Source of the DNA: Kiritimatiellales bacterium
GTDB lineage: Bacteria; Verrucomicrobiota; Kiritimatiellia; Kiritimatiellales; Pontiellaceae
Assembly (NCBI GenBank): GCA_013042165.1
Contig: JABDQT010000071.1
Location: 1 to 6,162 of the forward strand
Length of the DNA stretch: 6,162 nucleotides
Reading direction: 5' to 3'
Shown here: in pieces, positions 1 to 5,645 of the stretch
Layout: each line of letters begins with the position of its first letter
How positions within the stretch are numbered: position 1 is the stretch's first letter
The notes under the pieces: model-generated
The model's input: only the letters and a program-made list of their open reading frames with translations
Database searches by the model: none
Told to the model about the DNA's origin: nothing
Translations under genes and position numbers: made by a program

Positions 1-24
1 TAACCGCGCTCGGCATTGGCGGGT

Positions 25-52
25 ATTGTGCGCATCGCCAATACACTGTCAA
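25..52 (-). promoter_or_regulatory. Possible sigma70-type promoter firing out of the left edge
   Basis: On the minus strand a perfect -35 box TTGACA (52-47) is followed after 16 nt by CACAAT (30-25), which matches four of six bases of the -10 consensus. It would drive transcription leftwards into a gene outside the window. A 7-bp inverted repeat, ATTGGCG (15-21) with CGCCAAT (36-42), overlaps the -10 box and could be an operator. No gene start is visible to support it, so this rests on consensus matching only. Confidence 0.25.
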
Positions 53-69
53 GTGCGTCTTCATCGCTT

Positions 70-90
70 CCACGGCATATTAAACCGTGG
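70..90 (-). terminator. Weak hairpin just downstream of coaX
   Basis: Twenty nucleotides after the coaX stop codon, CCACGG (70-75) and CCGTGG (85-90) form a 6-bp stem around a 9-nt AT-rich loop, with two possible G-U pairs extending it. There is no run of U after the stem on the minus strand, so it is not a classical intrinsic terminator. It may slow or protect the 3' end of the nadC-coaX transcript. It is the only terminator-like structure seen at that end. Confidence 0.25.
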
Positions 91-109
91 GGAGGCTACT
101 CAACTTGGA

Positions 110-850
110 TCAACCGTTCAGCTCGCCGATTAAACCGAGCCCCTTCAAGGTCAGCTTCGTGTCAACGGTGGCTTCGACATCCCAATCTTTGAAGATCCAT
201 CCCGCATAGCCGCCGGTGCAGCAGACCGGCAGTTTTTTCACGCCAAAGTCCGCTTTTAAAGAGGTGAGAATCTCGCGCACCATCCCACGGTATCCGAGTC
301 GGGCGCCAATCTGCATTGCCTGCCGCGTATTGCGTCCGACCACCGCCTTCGTTTTGGACGGGGCCACATGCGGCAGCAGGGCGGTCTTTTCGGCCAGGTA
401 GTCGAACATCAGCGGAAGGCCCGGGCAAATGATCCCGCCGATATACCCGCGGCGGGCATCGATAATGTCAAAGGTCAGCGCGGTGCCGAAATCGCAAACC
501 ACCGAGGGCATCCCAAGCAGCCGGGCCGCGGCCGCGGCGTTGGCCAGCCGGTCGGCCCCGATGTTTTCGGGTTTGGGATAATCAATCGCCACCCCGAGCT
601 TCAACGTGTGATGAACAAACAAAGGCGCGGGCAACCCGGCGGCTTTACATGCTTTCTTCCAGCGGGCATTAAGCGCCGGAACCACCGAGGCAATCACGAC
701 GCGCTCCACCGGTTTTGCCGAAATGAGCGGAAGCACTTCTGCCGGGGTTTTGAAACGCGAGGCGCACCGCCCCGTTCCCGAAACCCTGCCATTGCGGTAG
801 TAGCCCACCGAGGTGCTGGTGTTGCCGATGTCTATGACAAGAGCGGTCAT
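110..850 (-). CDS. coaX: Type III pantothenate kinase
   Basis: Phosphorylates pantothenate to 4'-phosphopantothenate with ATP, the first step of CoA synthesis, in the cytoplasm. The 246-residue product is close to the usual length of about 250. It shows the ASKHA-fold signatures in order: phosphate-binding DIGNT at 7-11, Tyr91 of the pantothenate pocket, GADR at 98-101 with Asp100 as the expected catalytic base, DFGTA at 120-124 (cation-binding Asp120, ATP-contacting Thr123), and GRNT at 172-175. These spacings match what I recall of the B. subtilis enzyme. The ATG overlaps the nadC stop as ATGA, and no Shine-Dalgarno sequence is visible before it, which points to translational coupling with nadC. 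No birA lies next to it, although that is a common neighbour elsewhere. Type III enzymes need a monovalent cation and resist CoA feedback (family knowledge). Confidence 0.96.
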   Translation of the reverse strand: MTALVIDIGNTSTSVGYYRNGRVSGTGRCASRFKTPAEVLPLISAKPVERVVIASVVPALNARWKKACKAAGLPAPLFVHHTLKLGVAIDYPKPENIGADRLANAAAAARLLGMPSVVCDFGTALTFDIIDARRGYIGGIICPGLPLMFDYLAEKTALLPHVAPSKTKAVVGRNTRQAMQIGARLGYRGMVREILTSLKADFGVKKLPVCCTGGYAGWIFKDWDVEATVDTKLTLKGLGLIGELNG

Positions 851-1716
851 GCAACAAAGTCGAGTGCGAGGTCGATGGAGGGCGCGGAGTGAGTCAAAGC
901 ACCGACCGAGATGGCGTCAACACCGGTCTGGGCAATGCCGTGAATCGTATCGAGGTTGATGCCTCCGGAAGCTTCGGTCTGGCAGATGCCTTTGCACAGC
1001 GCAACGCATTCGCGCAGCACGGGCGGCGGCATGTTGTCGAGCAGCACCCAGTCGGGGCGGGTTGTGAGCGCCTCGCGCAGCTGCTCGATGGTGTCCACCT
1101 CCACCTCGATTTTCAGGTCGGGATATTTCGCCCGTGCCGCGGCGACGGCTTCGCCCACGCCGGTTCCGTGCTTCTTTTTCCACGAAGCCAGATGATTGTC
1201 CTTGATCAGCACCGCGTCGAAGAGTCCGTAGCGGTGGTTGGTTCCGCCGCCGCACAGTACCGAATACTTTTCGAACGGGCGCAGGGCCGGCGTGGTTTTG
1301 CGTGTATCCAGCAGCATCACCTCGGGATTGCCGGCCTGCCTGACATATTCGGCTGTCACGGTGGCGACGCCGCTCATGCGCTGAATAAAATTGAGTGCCG
1401 TGCGCTCGGCGGTCAGAATACGCTGCGCCGAGCCTTTGATGACCAGCACAACAGCTCCCTGATCGACCACACTGCCGTCGGCAACGCATACCTCGCATTC
1501 AAGGTCGGGATCGACCTGCCGGAACACCTCGGCGGCGACGGTCACGCCGGCAAGGCGGCAGGCCTCGCGCGCGACCATGTGCGCCTCGGCAACCTCTTCC
1601 GGCGGAACGAGCGAGTCGGATGTAACGTCGCGCTTGTCCGGACCCAGATCTTCGATCAGGGCGAGCTGAATGAGTTTTACAATTTCGGGTTTTTCAAAAA
1701 TATCGGGTAGTTCCAC
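847..1716 (-). CDS. nadC: Nicotinate-nucleotide pyrophosphorylase (quinolinate phosphoribosyltransferase)
   Basis: Converts quinolinate and PRPP to nicotinate mononucleotide, CO2 and pyrophosphate, the entry point of de novo NAD synthesis in the cytoplasm. The 289 residues fit the family. The N-terminal EDLG...DVTSD segment (22-34) and ERTALNFIQRMSGVAT (104-119) are typical. The core LDTRKTTPALRPFEK (136-150), GGGTNHRYGL (156-165) and IKDNH (171-175) carries the basic residues Arg139, Lys140, His161, Arg162 and Lys172 that bind the substrates. EVEVDT (204-209), LLDNM (225-229), EASGGI (248-253) and SVGALTHS (270-277) complete the barrel. The start is GTG, chosen because AGGAAG sits 6 nt before it and the N-terminus agrees with the family. 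It follows the transporter gene by 16 nt and overlaps coaX by 4 nt. nadA and nadB are not in the window. Confidence 0.97.
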   Translation of the reverse strand: MELPDIFEKPEIVKLIQLALIEDLGPDKRDVTSDSLVPPEEVAEAHMVAREACRLAGVTVAAEVFRQVDPDLECEVCVADGSVVDQGAVVLVIKGSAQRILTAERTALNFIQRMSGVATVTAEYVRQAGNPEVMLLDTRKTTPALRPFEKYSVLCGGGTNHRYGLFDAVLIKDNHLASWKKKHGTGVGEAVAAARAKYPDLKIEVEVDTIEQLREALTTRPDWVLLDNMPPPVLRECVALCKGICQTEASGGINLDTIHGIAQTGVDAISVGALTHSAPSIDLALDFVA

Positions 1717-1722
1717 AGCTGG

Positions 1723-1728
1723 CTTCCT
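1723..1728 (-). promoter_or_regulatory. Ribosome binding site fixing the nadC GTG start
   Basis: AGGAAG on the minus strand ends 6 nt before the GTG at 1716, inside the 16-nt gap after the upstream stop codon. There is no ATG in frame near this position, so the site decides the non-ATG start. Confidence 0.75.
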
Positions 1729-1732
1729 GGGG

Positions 1733-2779
1733 TTATTCGTTTTCCTTCATCAGGCTCTTGCCGGAACCCATCAAAATACTGATCGGCTGAAGGGCATCCA
1801 CGTTTTCACAAACAATCTTGATGGCGGCGGCGATCGGCACGGAAAGCAGCGCTCCCACCAACCCCCACATCCAGCCAAAGAAAATCAGCGAAAGCAGAAT
1901 AACAACGGGGCTCAGGTTCAGGCTGTCGCCCATGATTTTTGGCTCAATCACGTTGCCCATGGTCATTTGTATCAACAGGAGCATAACGCCGGTCAATACC
2001 GGCATCCAGACCGAGGGATAGAACTGCACAATCGCCAGCAGAATCGGCGGAATGGCCGCAATGATGGAGCCGATGCTTGGAATAAAATTAAGGAAGAAGG
2101 CCACGGCTCCCCATGTCAGGGCAAACTCGACTTTCAGGAGCGTCAGACCCAGCCAAACCAGCACACCGGTCGTTCCGCTGATGGCGACCTTGACCACGAG
2201 ATACTGCCCGATCTGTTTCGAGATGGAGGTGGTCATGTCAGCAAACTGCGACGCACGCTCGGGCGGAAAAGCCGCCGCCACCTTGTACTTGAAATAGGGT
2301 TTCCCCAGCAACATGAACACCAGGAAGATCAGAACCAGCGTCAGCTTGCCCAGAAAGTTGCCCATCACACTCGCCAGCGAAACCGACATGGCCGCCACCT
2401 TGGGGCCGAGCTGCTCGGTCCAGTTGACATTCGCGAGAAAGTTTTCCGGCAGATCCAGACTGGTCGTGGCATCCTGATAGATTGTGTTGAGCTGCGCGAT
2501 GTAGCGCGGCGATTCGGCCAGGACGGCGCGTACACGCCCGCCGAGGAATACACCACCCATGTAGCACACGAACAGCACGAGCACGAGCACGGCCAATACC
2601 GACAGTCCCAGCGGGGCCTTCTTGTAAACCAGATAGTTGACCACCGGACCGCATATATAGGACAGCAGCCAGGCAATCATGAACGGAATCAGCACGGAGT
2701 GCGCAACCTTGAACGCAGCGGCGACGGCAAACAAGGCCAGCAGGCTCAGCAGACCGATAATTATGTTGGATCGTTTCAT
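1733..2779 (-). CDS. AI-2E family transporter (TqsA/YdiK/PerM-like)
   Basis: Integral inner-membrane protein of 348 residues, the normal size for this family. Hydrophobic segments lie at roughly 5-22, 27-47, 58-80, 143-160, 192-216, 219-252, 255-275 and 289-321, with a soluble stretch at about 82-140. The family signatures are clear: FLNFIPSIGSIIAAIPP (229-245), and NVIEPKIMG (276-284) followed by the SPVVILLSLIFFGWMWGLVGALLSVP segment near 290-315. Known members export autoinducer-2 (E. coli TqsA) or act as Na+/H+ antiporters, so the substrate here cannot be told from sequence. The ATG is preceded by GGGGTGA at 4 nt spacing. The gene lies 74 nt after the lipoprotein gene and 16 nt before nadC. 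It may share their transcript, although I see no convincing separate promoter in the 74-nt gap. Confidence 0.93.
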   Translation of the reverse strand: MKRSNIIIGLLSLLALFAVAAAFKVAHSVLIPFMIAWLLSYICGPVVNYLVYKKAPLGLSVLAVLVLVLFVCYMGGVFLGGRVRAVLAESPRYIAQLNTIYQDATTSLDLPENFLANVNWTEQLGPKVAAMSVSLASVMGNFLGKLTLVLIFLVFMLLGKPYFKYKVAAAFPPERASQFADMTTSISKQIGQYLVVKVAISGTTGVLVWLGLTLLKVEFALTWGAVAFFLNFIPSIGSIIAAIPPILLAIVQFYPSVWMPVLTGVMLLLIQMTMGNVIEPKIMGDSLNLSPVVILLSLIFFGWMWGLVGALLSVPIAAAIKIVCENVDALQPISILMGSGKSLMKENE

Positions 2780-2853
2780 CTTCTCACCCCTTTAAAGAAC
2801 CGGCCTATTGATAAACCACATTCCGACCCATTGGAAGAACTTATGCGGCGGCT

Positions 2854-4299
2854 TTAGAAGGTGCTCAGCCCGGTTCGCTCCATGAACCAGGCAAGCAGCC
2901 TGCGCCGGCGGGAGCAATCCTCATAGGTGCTGTATTCGGTGGTGTAGAACCGTCCATCGGGATTGCTCCACCATCGGCCGAATACCTCGCGGGCCCGCCG
3001 CATCGTTTCATCATCGCGCGAGGCCTTCAGCGCCACGTTGCACTCGCCATTGAAGTTATCCAGATTCCTGCGGGTATAATTGCATGATCCCAGCAGAAGC
3101 GTGGCGGTCAGATCGGCATGCTCGACATACAGCATTTTTGCATGGCTTTGCTCGCCGTTCGTATCCGCCCAGCGCAGCGGTATGCCGGCCTTCACCAGTC
3201 TGGCGGCCGATTGCCGGTTCGGAATCCCGTTCTTGGTTCGGCCAAATGCCTCTTTGGCCGGATCGAGGATCACCCGGATATCGGCACCCCGCTGCTTGGC
3301 GGCAATGAATGCTTTGATGACATCCCGCTCCGAAAGATAAAACATCGAAAGATCGATCCGAGCGCCCGTGTGTGCCTCGGACAGCAGTTGCAAAACCTTT
3401 TCCTTGATCCGGATCTCGGTCAGCAGTTCGAGTTTCGGCAGGAACGGATCACCGGGCCGATCGGCTTCGCTCCCGGGTTCGTCGCTCGCCCGGCGATCGA
3501 GCCCTACTTTACCCAAAGGGTGGAACCCCTCCGCGCCGGACATCGTCAAGATGGCCGATTCCGCCTCACAGGCCATGGCCATGCCGGCCCCATCAACCCG
3601 CAGTCCCACGTTCCAGTGCGCACTGCTCGCGCTATGCGGGTTGGCGCTGGTGACGAGCAACGACTTTTCGGTAACGATTAGCTTTCGGTGATTGGCTTTA
3701 AAGTTGATCAGTTTGAGCATGCTGCGCATGGAGATGCGCCCCTCGCCCAGCGGATTGCGAATCGCTTTTCCGGGGCCGAGTCCAAACGGCTTCACCAGCA
3801 AGCGCCACGGTTTTGAATAGAGCGGATTGCTGTCGCGCAGGCGGTCGAGGTCCGTCCAGACGACTTTTACGCCGGCGGCTTTCATTGCCTTGAACAGCGG
3901 GGACTCGATGGAGCCATATACGGTATTGATCGGATCGGAAATAAAGATGATATCCACTTCCGGATGTGTCCGGCGCTTCGCAAGCAGCGTATCGGTCAGT
4001 TCCCGACTGAGATTCCGCAAGCACGGCCCCGGCTCAAAGAAAAATTCGTTCACGAGAAAGAAATCGAGCAGGATGAACCGTTCTGATTCGGCAATGATCT
4101 CAAAAACCTCGTCGAAGATCTCCTGCTGCACATGGCGCTTGCCGGCGGCGTCGACCCATGTTTCGTCGACCAGCAGGCGGACGTTTTCAACATCCGTTTC
4201 ACCGGAATAAGCCAACCCGAGCTGCTCCGGACTTTTGGCGCAACCGGATAACAGGATCGCCGCTAGGTATAGGGTTTGCTTCACAATCCGAACTCGCAT
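2854..4299 (-). CDS. Phospholipase D-like (HKD) lipoprotein
   Basis: A 481-residue envelope protein of the PLD/cardiolipin-synthase superfamily. A basic start (MRVRIVK) and hydrophobic run lead to the lipobox LSGC, with Cys20 as the lipidated residue. The next residue is Ala, not Asp, which suggests outer-membrane sorting if E. coli rules apply. The first HKD half centres on NHRKLIVTE (203-211: His204, Lys206) followed by TSAN (217-220). The second is SHAKMLYVE (385-393: His386, Lys388) followed by GSCN (404-407). Two histidine motifs in one chain are what a PLD active site needs. In both motifs the usual Asp is Glu (211 and 393), and the first lacks the normal glycines. Substrate is unknown: a phospholipid head-group transfer or hydrolysis is likely, a nuclease less so. 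The ATG follows AGGAG at 7 nt. It is first of the four-gene minus-strand row. Confidence 0.88.
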   Translation of the reverse strand: MRVRIVKQTLYLAAILLSGCAKSPEQLGLAYSGETDVENVRLLVDETWVDAAGKRHVQQEIFDEVFEIIAESERFILLDFFLVNEFFFEPGPCLRNLSRELTDTLLAKRRTHPEVDIIFISDPINTVYGSIESPLFKAMKAAGVKVVWTDLDRLRDSNPLYSKPWRLLVKPFGLGPGKAIRNPLGEGRISMRSMLKLINFKANHRKLIVTEKSLLVTSANPHSASSAHWNVGLRVDGAGMAMACEAESAILTMSGAEGFHPLGKVGLDRRASDEPGSEADRPGDPFLPKLELLTEIRIKEKVLQLLSEAHTGARIDLSMFYLSERDVIKAFIAAKQRGADIRVILDPAKEAFGRTKNGIPNRQSAARLVKAGIPLRWADTNGEQSHAKMLYVEHADLTATLLLGSCNYTRRNLDNFNGECNVALKASRDDETMRRAREVFGRWWSNPDGRFYTTEYSTYEDCSRRRRLLAWFMERTGLSTF

Positions 4300-4306
4300 T
4301 CACCAT

Positions 4307-4329
4307 CTCCTGGAAATGAAGCCATTCTA
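4307..4329 (-). promoter_or_regulatory. RBS and possible -10 element for the PLD-like gene
   Basis: AGGAG (4311-4307) lies 7 nt before the ATG. An out-of-frame ATG occurs between the two and overlaps the end of the site. Further upstream TAGAAT (4329-4324) matches five of six bases of a -10 box, but only a poor -35 (TTTTCC) sits 17 nt before it. The RBS is solid, while the promoter is a guess and would give a leader of only about 17 nt. Confidence 0.35.
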
Positions 4330-4608
4330 TGCGGTCTGCCGTGGTCGGAAAATATTTATCGTCCTCGTTCTTGCCTCTCCTCCTCGCACTCGAAGCCCTT
4401 CGAGGACGACGGTTTCATAGAAGCCCCATGCCGCGTCTCCGGGGAGGTCGAAACGTAGAAGCGATGCCCTCGGCCTGCCATACCGTAGCCCTGGCGAAGG
4501 ATGGTCGCGCTCTGCCGGAACAGCAACTTGGCATGAGAGGAACACGACGATGGCGTCGCGGCTACAACTAAAGATCGTCTGTAGTCTCCCCGGAAAAGGG
4601 ACATGAAC
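4312..4608. other. Non-coding, inverted-repeat-rich block upstream of the PLD-like gene
   Basis: About 300 nt with no supportable gene. Several short frames are open at once on both strands, but none has a ribosome binding site or a recognisable product. The block holds several inverted repeats: a 9-bp pair TCGTCCTCG/CGAGGACGA (4359-4367, 4401-4409), a 7-bp pair CTCGAAG/CTTCGAG around two bases (4389-4404), CGACG/CGTCG (4545-4558), and GTAGCC/GGCTAC (4485-4490, 4560-4565). Near 4472-4502 the minus strand reads CTTCGCCAGGGCTACGG, then TATGGCAGGC. From memory this resembles dispersed intergenic repeats seen in several uncultured bacterial lineages. It could be a repeat copy, a structured leader, or a gene remnant. 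Confidence 0.5.
4359..4409 (-). repeat. Overlapping inverted repeats with mutually exclusive pairing
   Basis: In the minus-strand RNA the segment TCGTCCTCG (4409-4401) can pair with CGAGGACGA (4367-4359), giving nine base pairs. Alternatively its last four bases plus AAG (4404-4398) can pair with CTTCGAG (4395-4389), giving a tight 7-bp hairpin. Both cannot form together. The outer stem is followed by an AU-rich stretch (TAAATATTTT). The layout resembles an attenuator, but could equally be the arms of a decayed repeat. Confidence 0.4.
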
Positions 4609-4640
4609 AAAAAGGGGGCGTCCCGTTGCGGGACGCCCCC
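4609..4640 (-). terminator. Rho-independent terminator of the peroxiredoxin gene
   Basis: A perfect 12-bp GC-rich stem (4640-4629 with 4625-4614, each arm GGGGGCGTCCCG or its complement) closes a 3-nt loop. On the minus strand it is followed directly by TTTTT (4613-4609). It begins 31 nt after the peroxiredoxin stop. Runs of C between the stop and the stem (4651-4648, 4646-4642) could compete for the G5 arm. No T run follows on the plus strand, so it acts one way only. Confidence 0.93.
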
Positions 4641-4671
4641 AGGGGGTGGGGTGTTAACTAACTAGGGGAAG

Positions 4672-5235
4672 TTAGATTTTTCCGACGAGCTCGAGACCCG
4701 GAGTCAGAGTGTCGCCACCCGGAGTCCAGTTTGCGGGACAAACTTGGTCGCCAAACTCATACACAAATTTTGCAGCTTCGAGCTTGCGCAGGGCCTCGGT
4801 TGCGCTGCGTCCAATACCCAGATCATGCACTTCGGCGGTCTTCAGTATTCCGTCGGGATCGATGATGAATGTGCCGCGCAATGCAAGCCCCTCATTATCG
4901 ATGTAAACCCCGAACAAATTGCTCACGGCACCGGTCGGGTCCGCACCCATCGGGTACTTCACTTTACCGATCGCTTCCGATGCATCGTGCCATGCCTTGT
5001 GCACAAAGGCGGTGTCGGTGCTGACACTGATGACTTCCGCTCCGGCGGCCTCGAACCTCGGATAGAGGGAAGCGACATCTTCGAGCTCGGTCGGACAGAC
5101 AAACGTGAAGTCGGCCGGATAGAATACGACAACGACCCATTTGCCCCTATAATCCGACAGCTTGATGTCTTTGATTTCGTCATCGTGATACACCGACATT
5201 GCAAACTCAGGTACTTCATGACCAATTTTAACCAT
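4672..5235 (-). CDS. ahpC: Peroxiredoxin, typical 2-Cys AhpC type
   Basis: Reduces hydrogen peroxide, organic hydroperoxides and probably peroxynitrite through a cysteine thiol in the cytoplasm. The product has 187 residues, the same length as E. coli AhpC. The active-site motif YPADFTFVCPTE (39-50) has Pro40, Thr44 and the peroxidatic Cys47. Arg120 in RGTFIIDP is the conserved charge partner, and VCPANW (165-170) carries the resolving Cys166. Both cysteines fall at the E. coli AhpC numbers. A C-terminal tail beyond Cys166 is present, as in ring-forming members. The ATG follows AAGGAG at 6 nt. It is a single-gene unit with its own terminator and probably its own promoter. No ahpF, ahpD, thioredoxin reductase or oxyR is in the window, so the electron donor is unknown. 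Confidence 0.97.
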   Translation of the reverse strand: MVKIGHEVPEFAMSVYHDDEIKDIKLSDYRGKWVVVVFYPADFTFVCPTELEDVASLYPRFEAAGAEVISVSTDTAFVHKAWHDASEAIGKVKYPMGADPTGAVSNLFGVYIDNEGLALRGTFIIDPDGILKTAEVHDLGIGRSATEALRKLEAAKFVYEFGDQVCPANWTPGGDTLTPGLELVGKI

Positions 5236-5320
5236 TACTATCTCCTTGATTGTTAAATTATTTTCCAGATGCGCGATACAGTACCATTCCCGTACAGATT
5301 GTAAACCGTTTTGTATTCTT

Positions 5321-5349
5321 TTTATGTTAGTGCGGTATAGAGCTGTAAA
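5321..5349 (-). promoter_or_regulatory. Candidate promoter of ahpC
   Basis: On the minus strand TTTACA (5349-5344, five of six matches) is followed after 17 nt by CATAAA (5326-5321, four of six). This would start transcription about 80 nt before the ahpC ATG. An A7 run (5362-5356) just upstream could serve as an UP-like element. A second TTTACA at 5305-5300 lacks a good -10 partner. Confidence 0.4.
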
Positions 5350-5361
5350 ATCGCCTTTTTT

Positions 5362-5383
5362 TGCCCGTGATATGTGACGGGCA
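5362..5383. repeat. Inverted repeat TGCCCGT/ACGGGCA
   Basis: A perfect 7-bp inverted repeat (5362-5368 and 5377-5383) with an 8-nt spacer lies beside a T7 run (5356-5362) and about 13 nt upstream of the candidate ahpC -35 box. The T run precedes the stem on the plus strand, and the stem is followed by A on the minus strand, so it does not fit an intrinsic terminator in either direction. A regulator binding site for one or both divergent genes is the better reading. Confidence 0.4.
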
Positions 5384-5446
5384 TGTCATTTTCCGCTAAA
5401 CCCGTACTCTTCATAAGTAATCTTTCTGCTTTTTTATTGTATTTTC

Positions 5447-5475
5447 TTGCCAGTCCGCCCGACACATGATAAAAG
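5447..5475 (+). promoter_or_regulatory. Candidate promoter of the secreted-protein gene
   Basis: TTGCCA (5447-5452, five of six matches to the -35 consensus) is followed after 17 nt by TAAAAG (5470-5475, four of six). It would give a leader of roughly 160 nt. A closer TATAAA at 5588-5593 matches a -10 box better but lacks a -35 partner. Confidence 0.3.
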
Positions 5476-5498
5476 TGAAGCAGTTAATCGAATTATAG

Positions 5499-5531
5499 CC
5501 TGTAGCTGTGTGGTGGAAAACACAAAACAGG
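5499..5531 (+). repeat. Nested inverted repeat in the presumed leader
   Basis: CCTGT (5499-5503) pairs with ACAGG (5527-5531), and inside it TGTGT (5507-5511) pairs with ACACA (5520-5524). Unpaired bases (AGC against AA) separate the two stems, and the loop has 8 nt. It would form a bulged hairpin in the plus-strand transcript. It does not match a riboswitch class I can name. Confidence 0.35.
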
Positions 5532-5645
5532 CGTGACAGGGAGAACTAAACACGAGTCGTAAAGACCGGCAATATACGGACCAATTTTATAAAGACTAAA
5601 TGTTTACGCATGAACGTCCTAAAGGCTTGCTCCGGGAGGAAAACA

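Larger units (their letters stand above)
5236..5645. other. Divergent intergenic region between ahpC and the secreted-protein gene
   Basis: An AT-rich stretch of 410 nt with no supportable gene separates two genes facing away from each other, so it must hold both promoters. Candidate boxes, a 7-bp inverted repeat (5362-5383) and a nested inverted repeat (5499-5531) are listed separately. A 7-nt direct repeat, TAAAGAC, occurs at 5560-5566 and 5590-5596, exactly 30 nt apart. I found no clear OxyR or PerR site by eye. Confidence 0.7.

Noticed and set aside
2..83. Possible 26-residue C-terminal tail of a plus-strand gene ending at the TAA at 81-83
   Set aside because: An open stretch this short occurs by chance and the residues show no family signature. 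A minus-strand frame from 64 is equally open.
368..892. Plus-strand open frame of 174 codons opposite coaX
   Set aside because: It is a shadow of the coaX reading frame with an arginine- and glycine-rich product and no plausible start site.
889..1710. Plus-strand open frame of 273 codons opposite nadC
   Set aside because: It mirrors a strongly conserved enzyme gene on the other strand and its product resembles no protein family.
2780..2853. Separate promoter for the AI-2E transporter in the 74-nt gap
   Set aside because: The best boxes (TTCCAA and TATCAA at 17 nt) match only three and four of six bases, which is no better than expected by chance.
1670..2857. Plus-strand open frame of 395 codons opposite the AI-2E transporter gene
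   Set aside because: It lies fully antisense to a well-supported membrane protein gene and the start of nadC. Its His-, Gln- and Asn-rich low-complexity product is what the complement of Leu/Val/Ile codons gives. It has no recognisable domain.
4327..4610. Several small open frames (60-84 codons) on both strands upstream of the PLD-like gene
   Set aside because: Several frames are open over the same bases, none has a Shine-Dalgarno sequence, and the products are Arg- and Ser-rich without domains. This is typical of GC-rich non-coding sequence.
4609..4668. G-quadruplex from the G runs next to the ahpC terminator
   Set aside because: Only three G runs lie outside the terminator stem, and the fourth is taken up by a perfect 12-bp hairpin that explains it better.
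5356..5383. Hairpin with T7 as an intrinsic terminator
   Set aside because: The T run lies 5' of the stem on the plus strand and becomes A on the minus strand, so no U tract follows the hairpin in either transcript.
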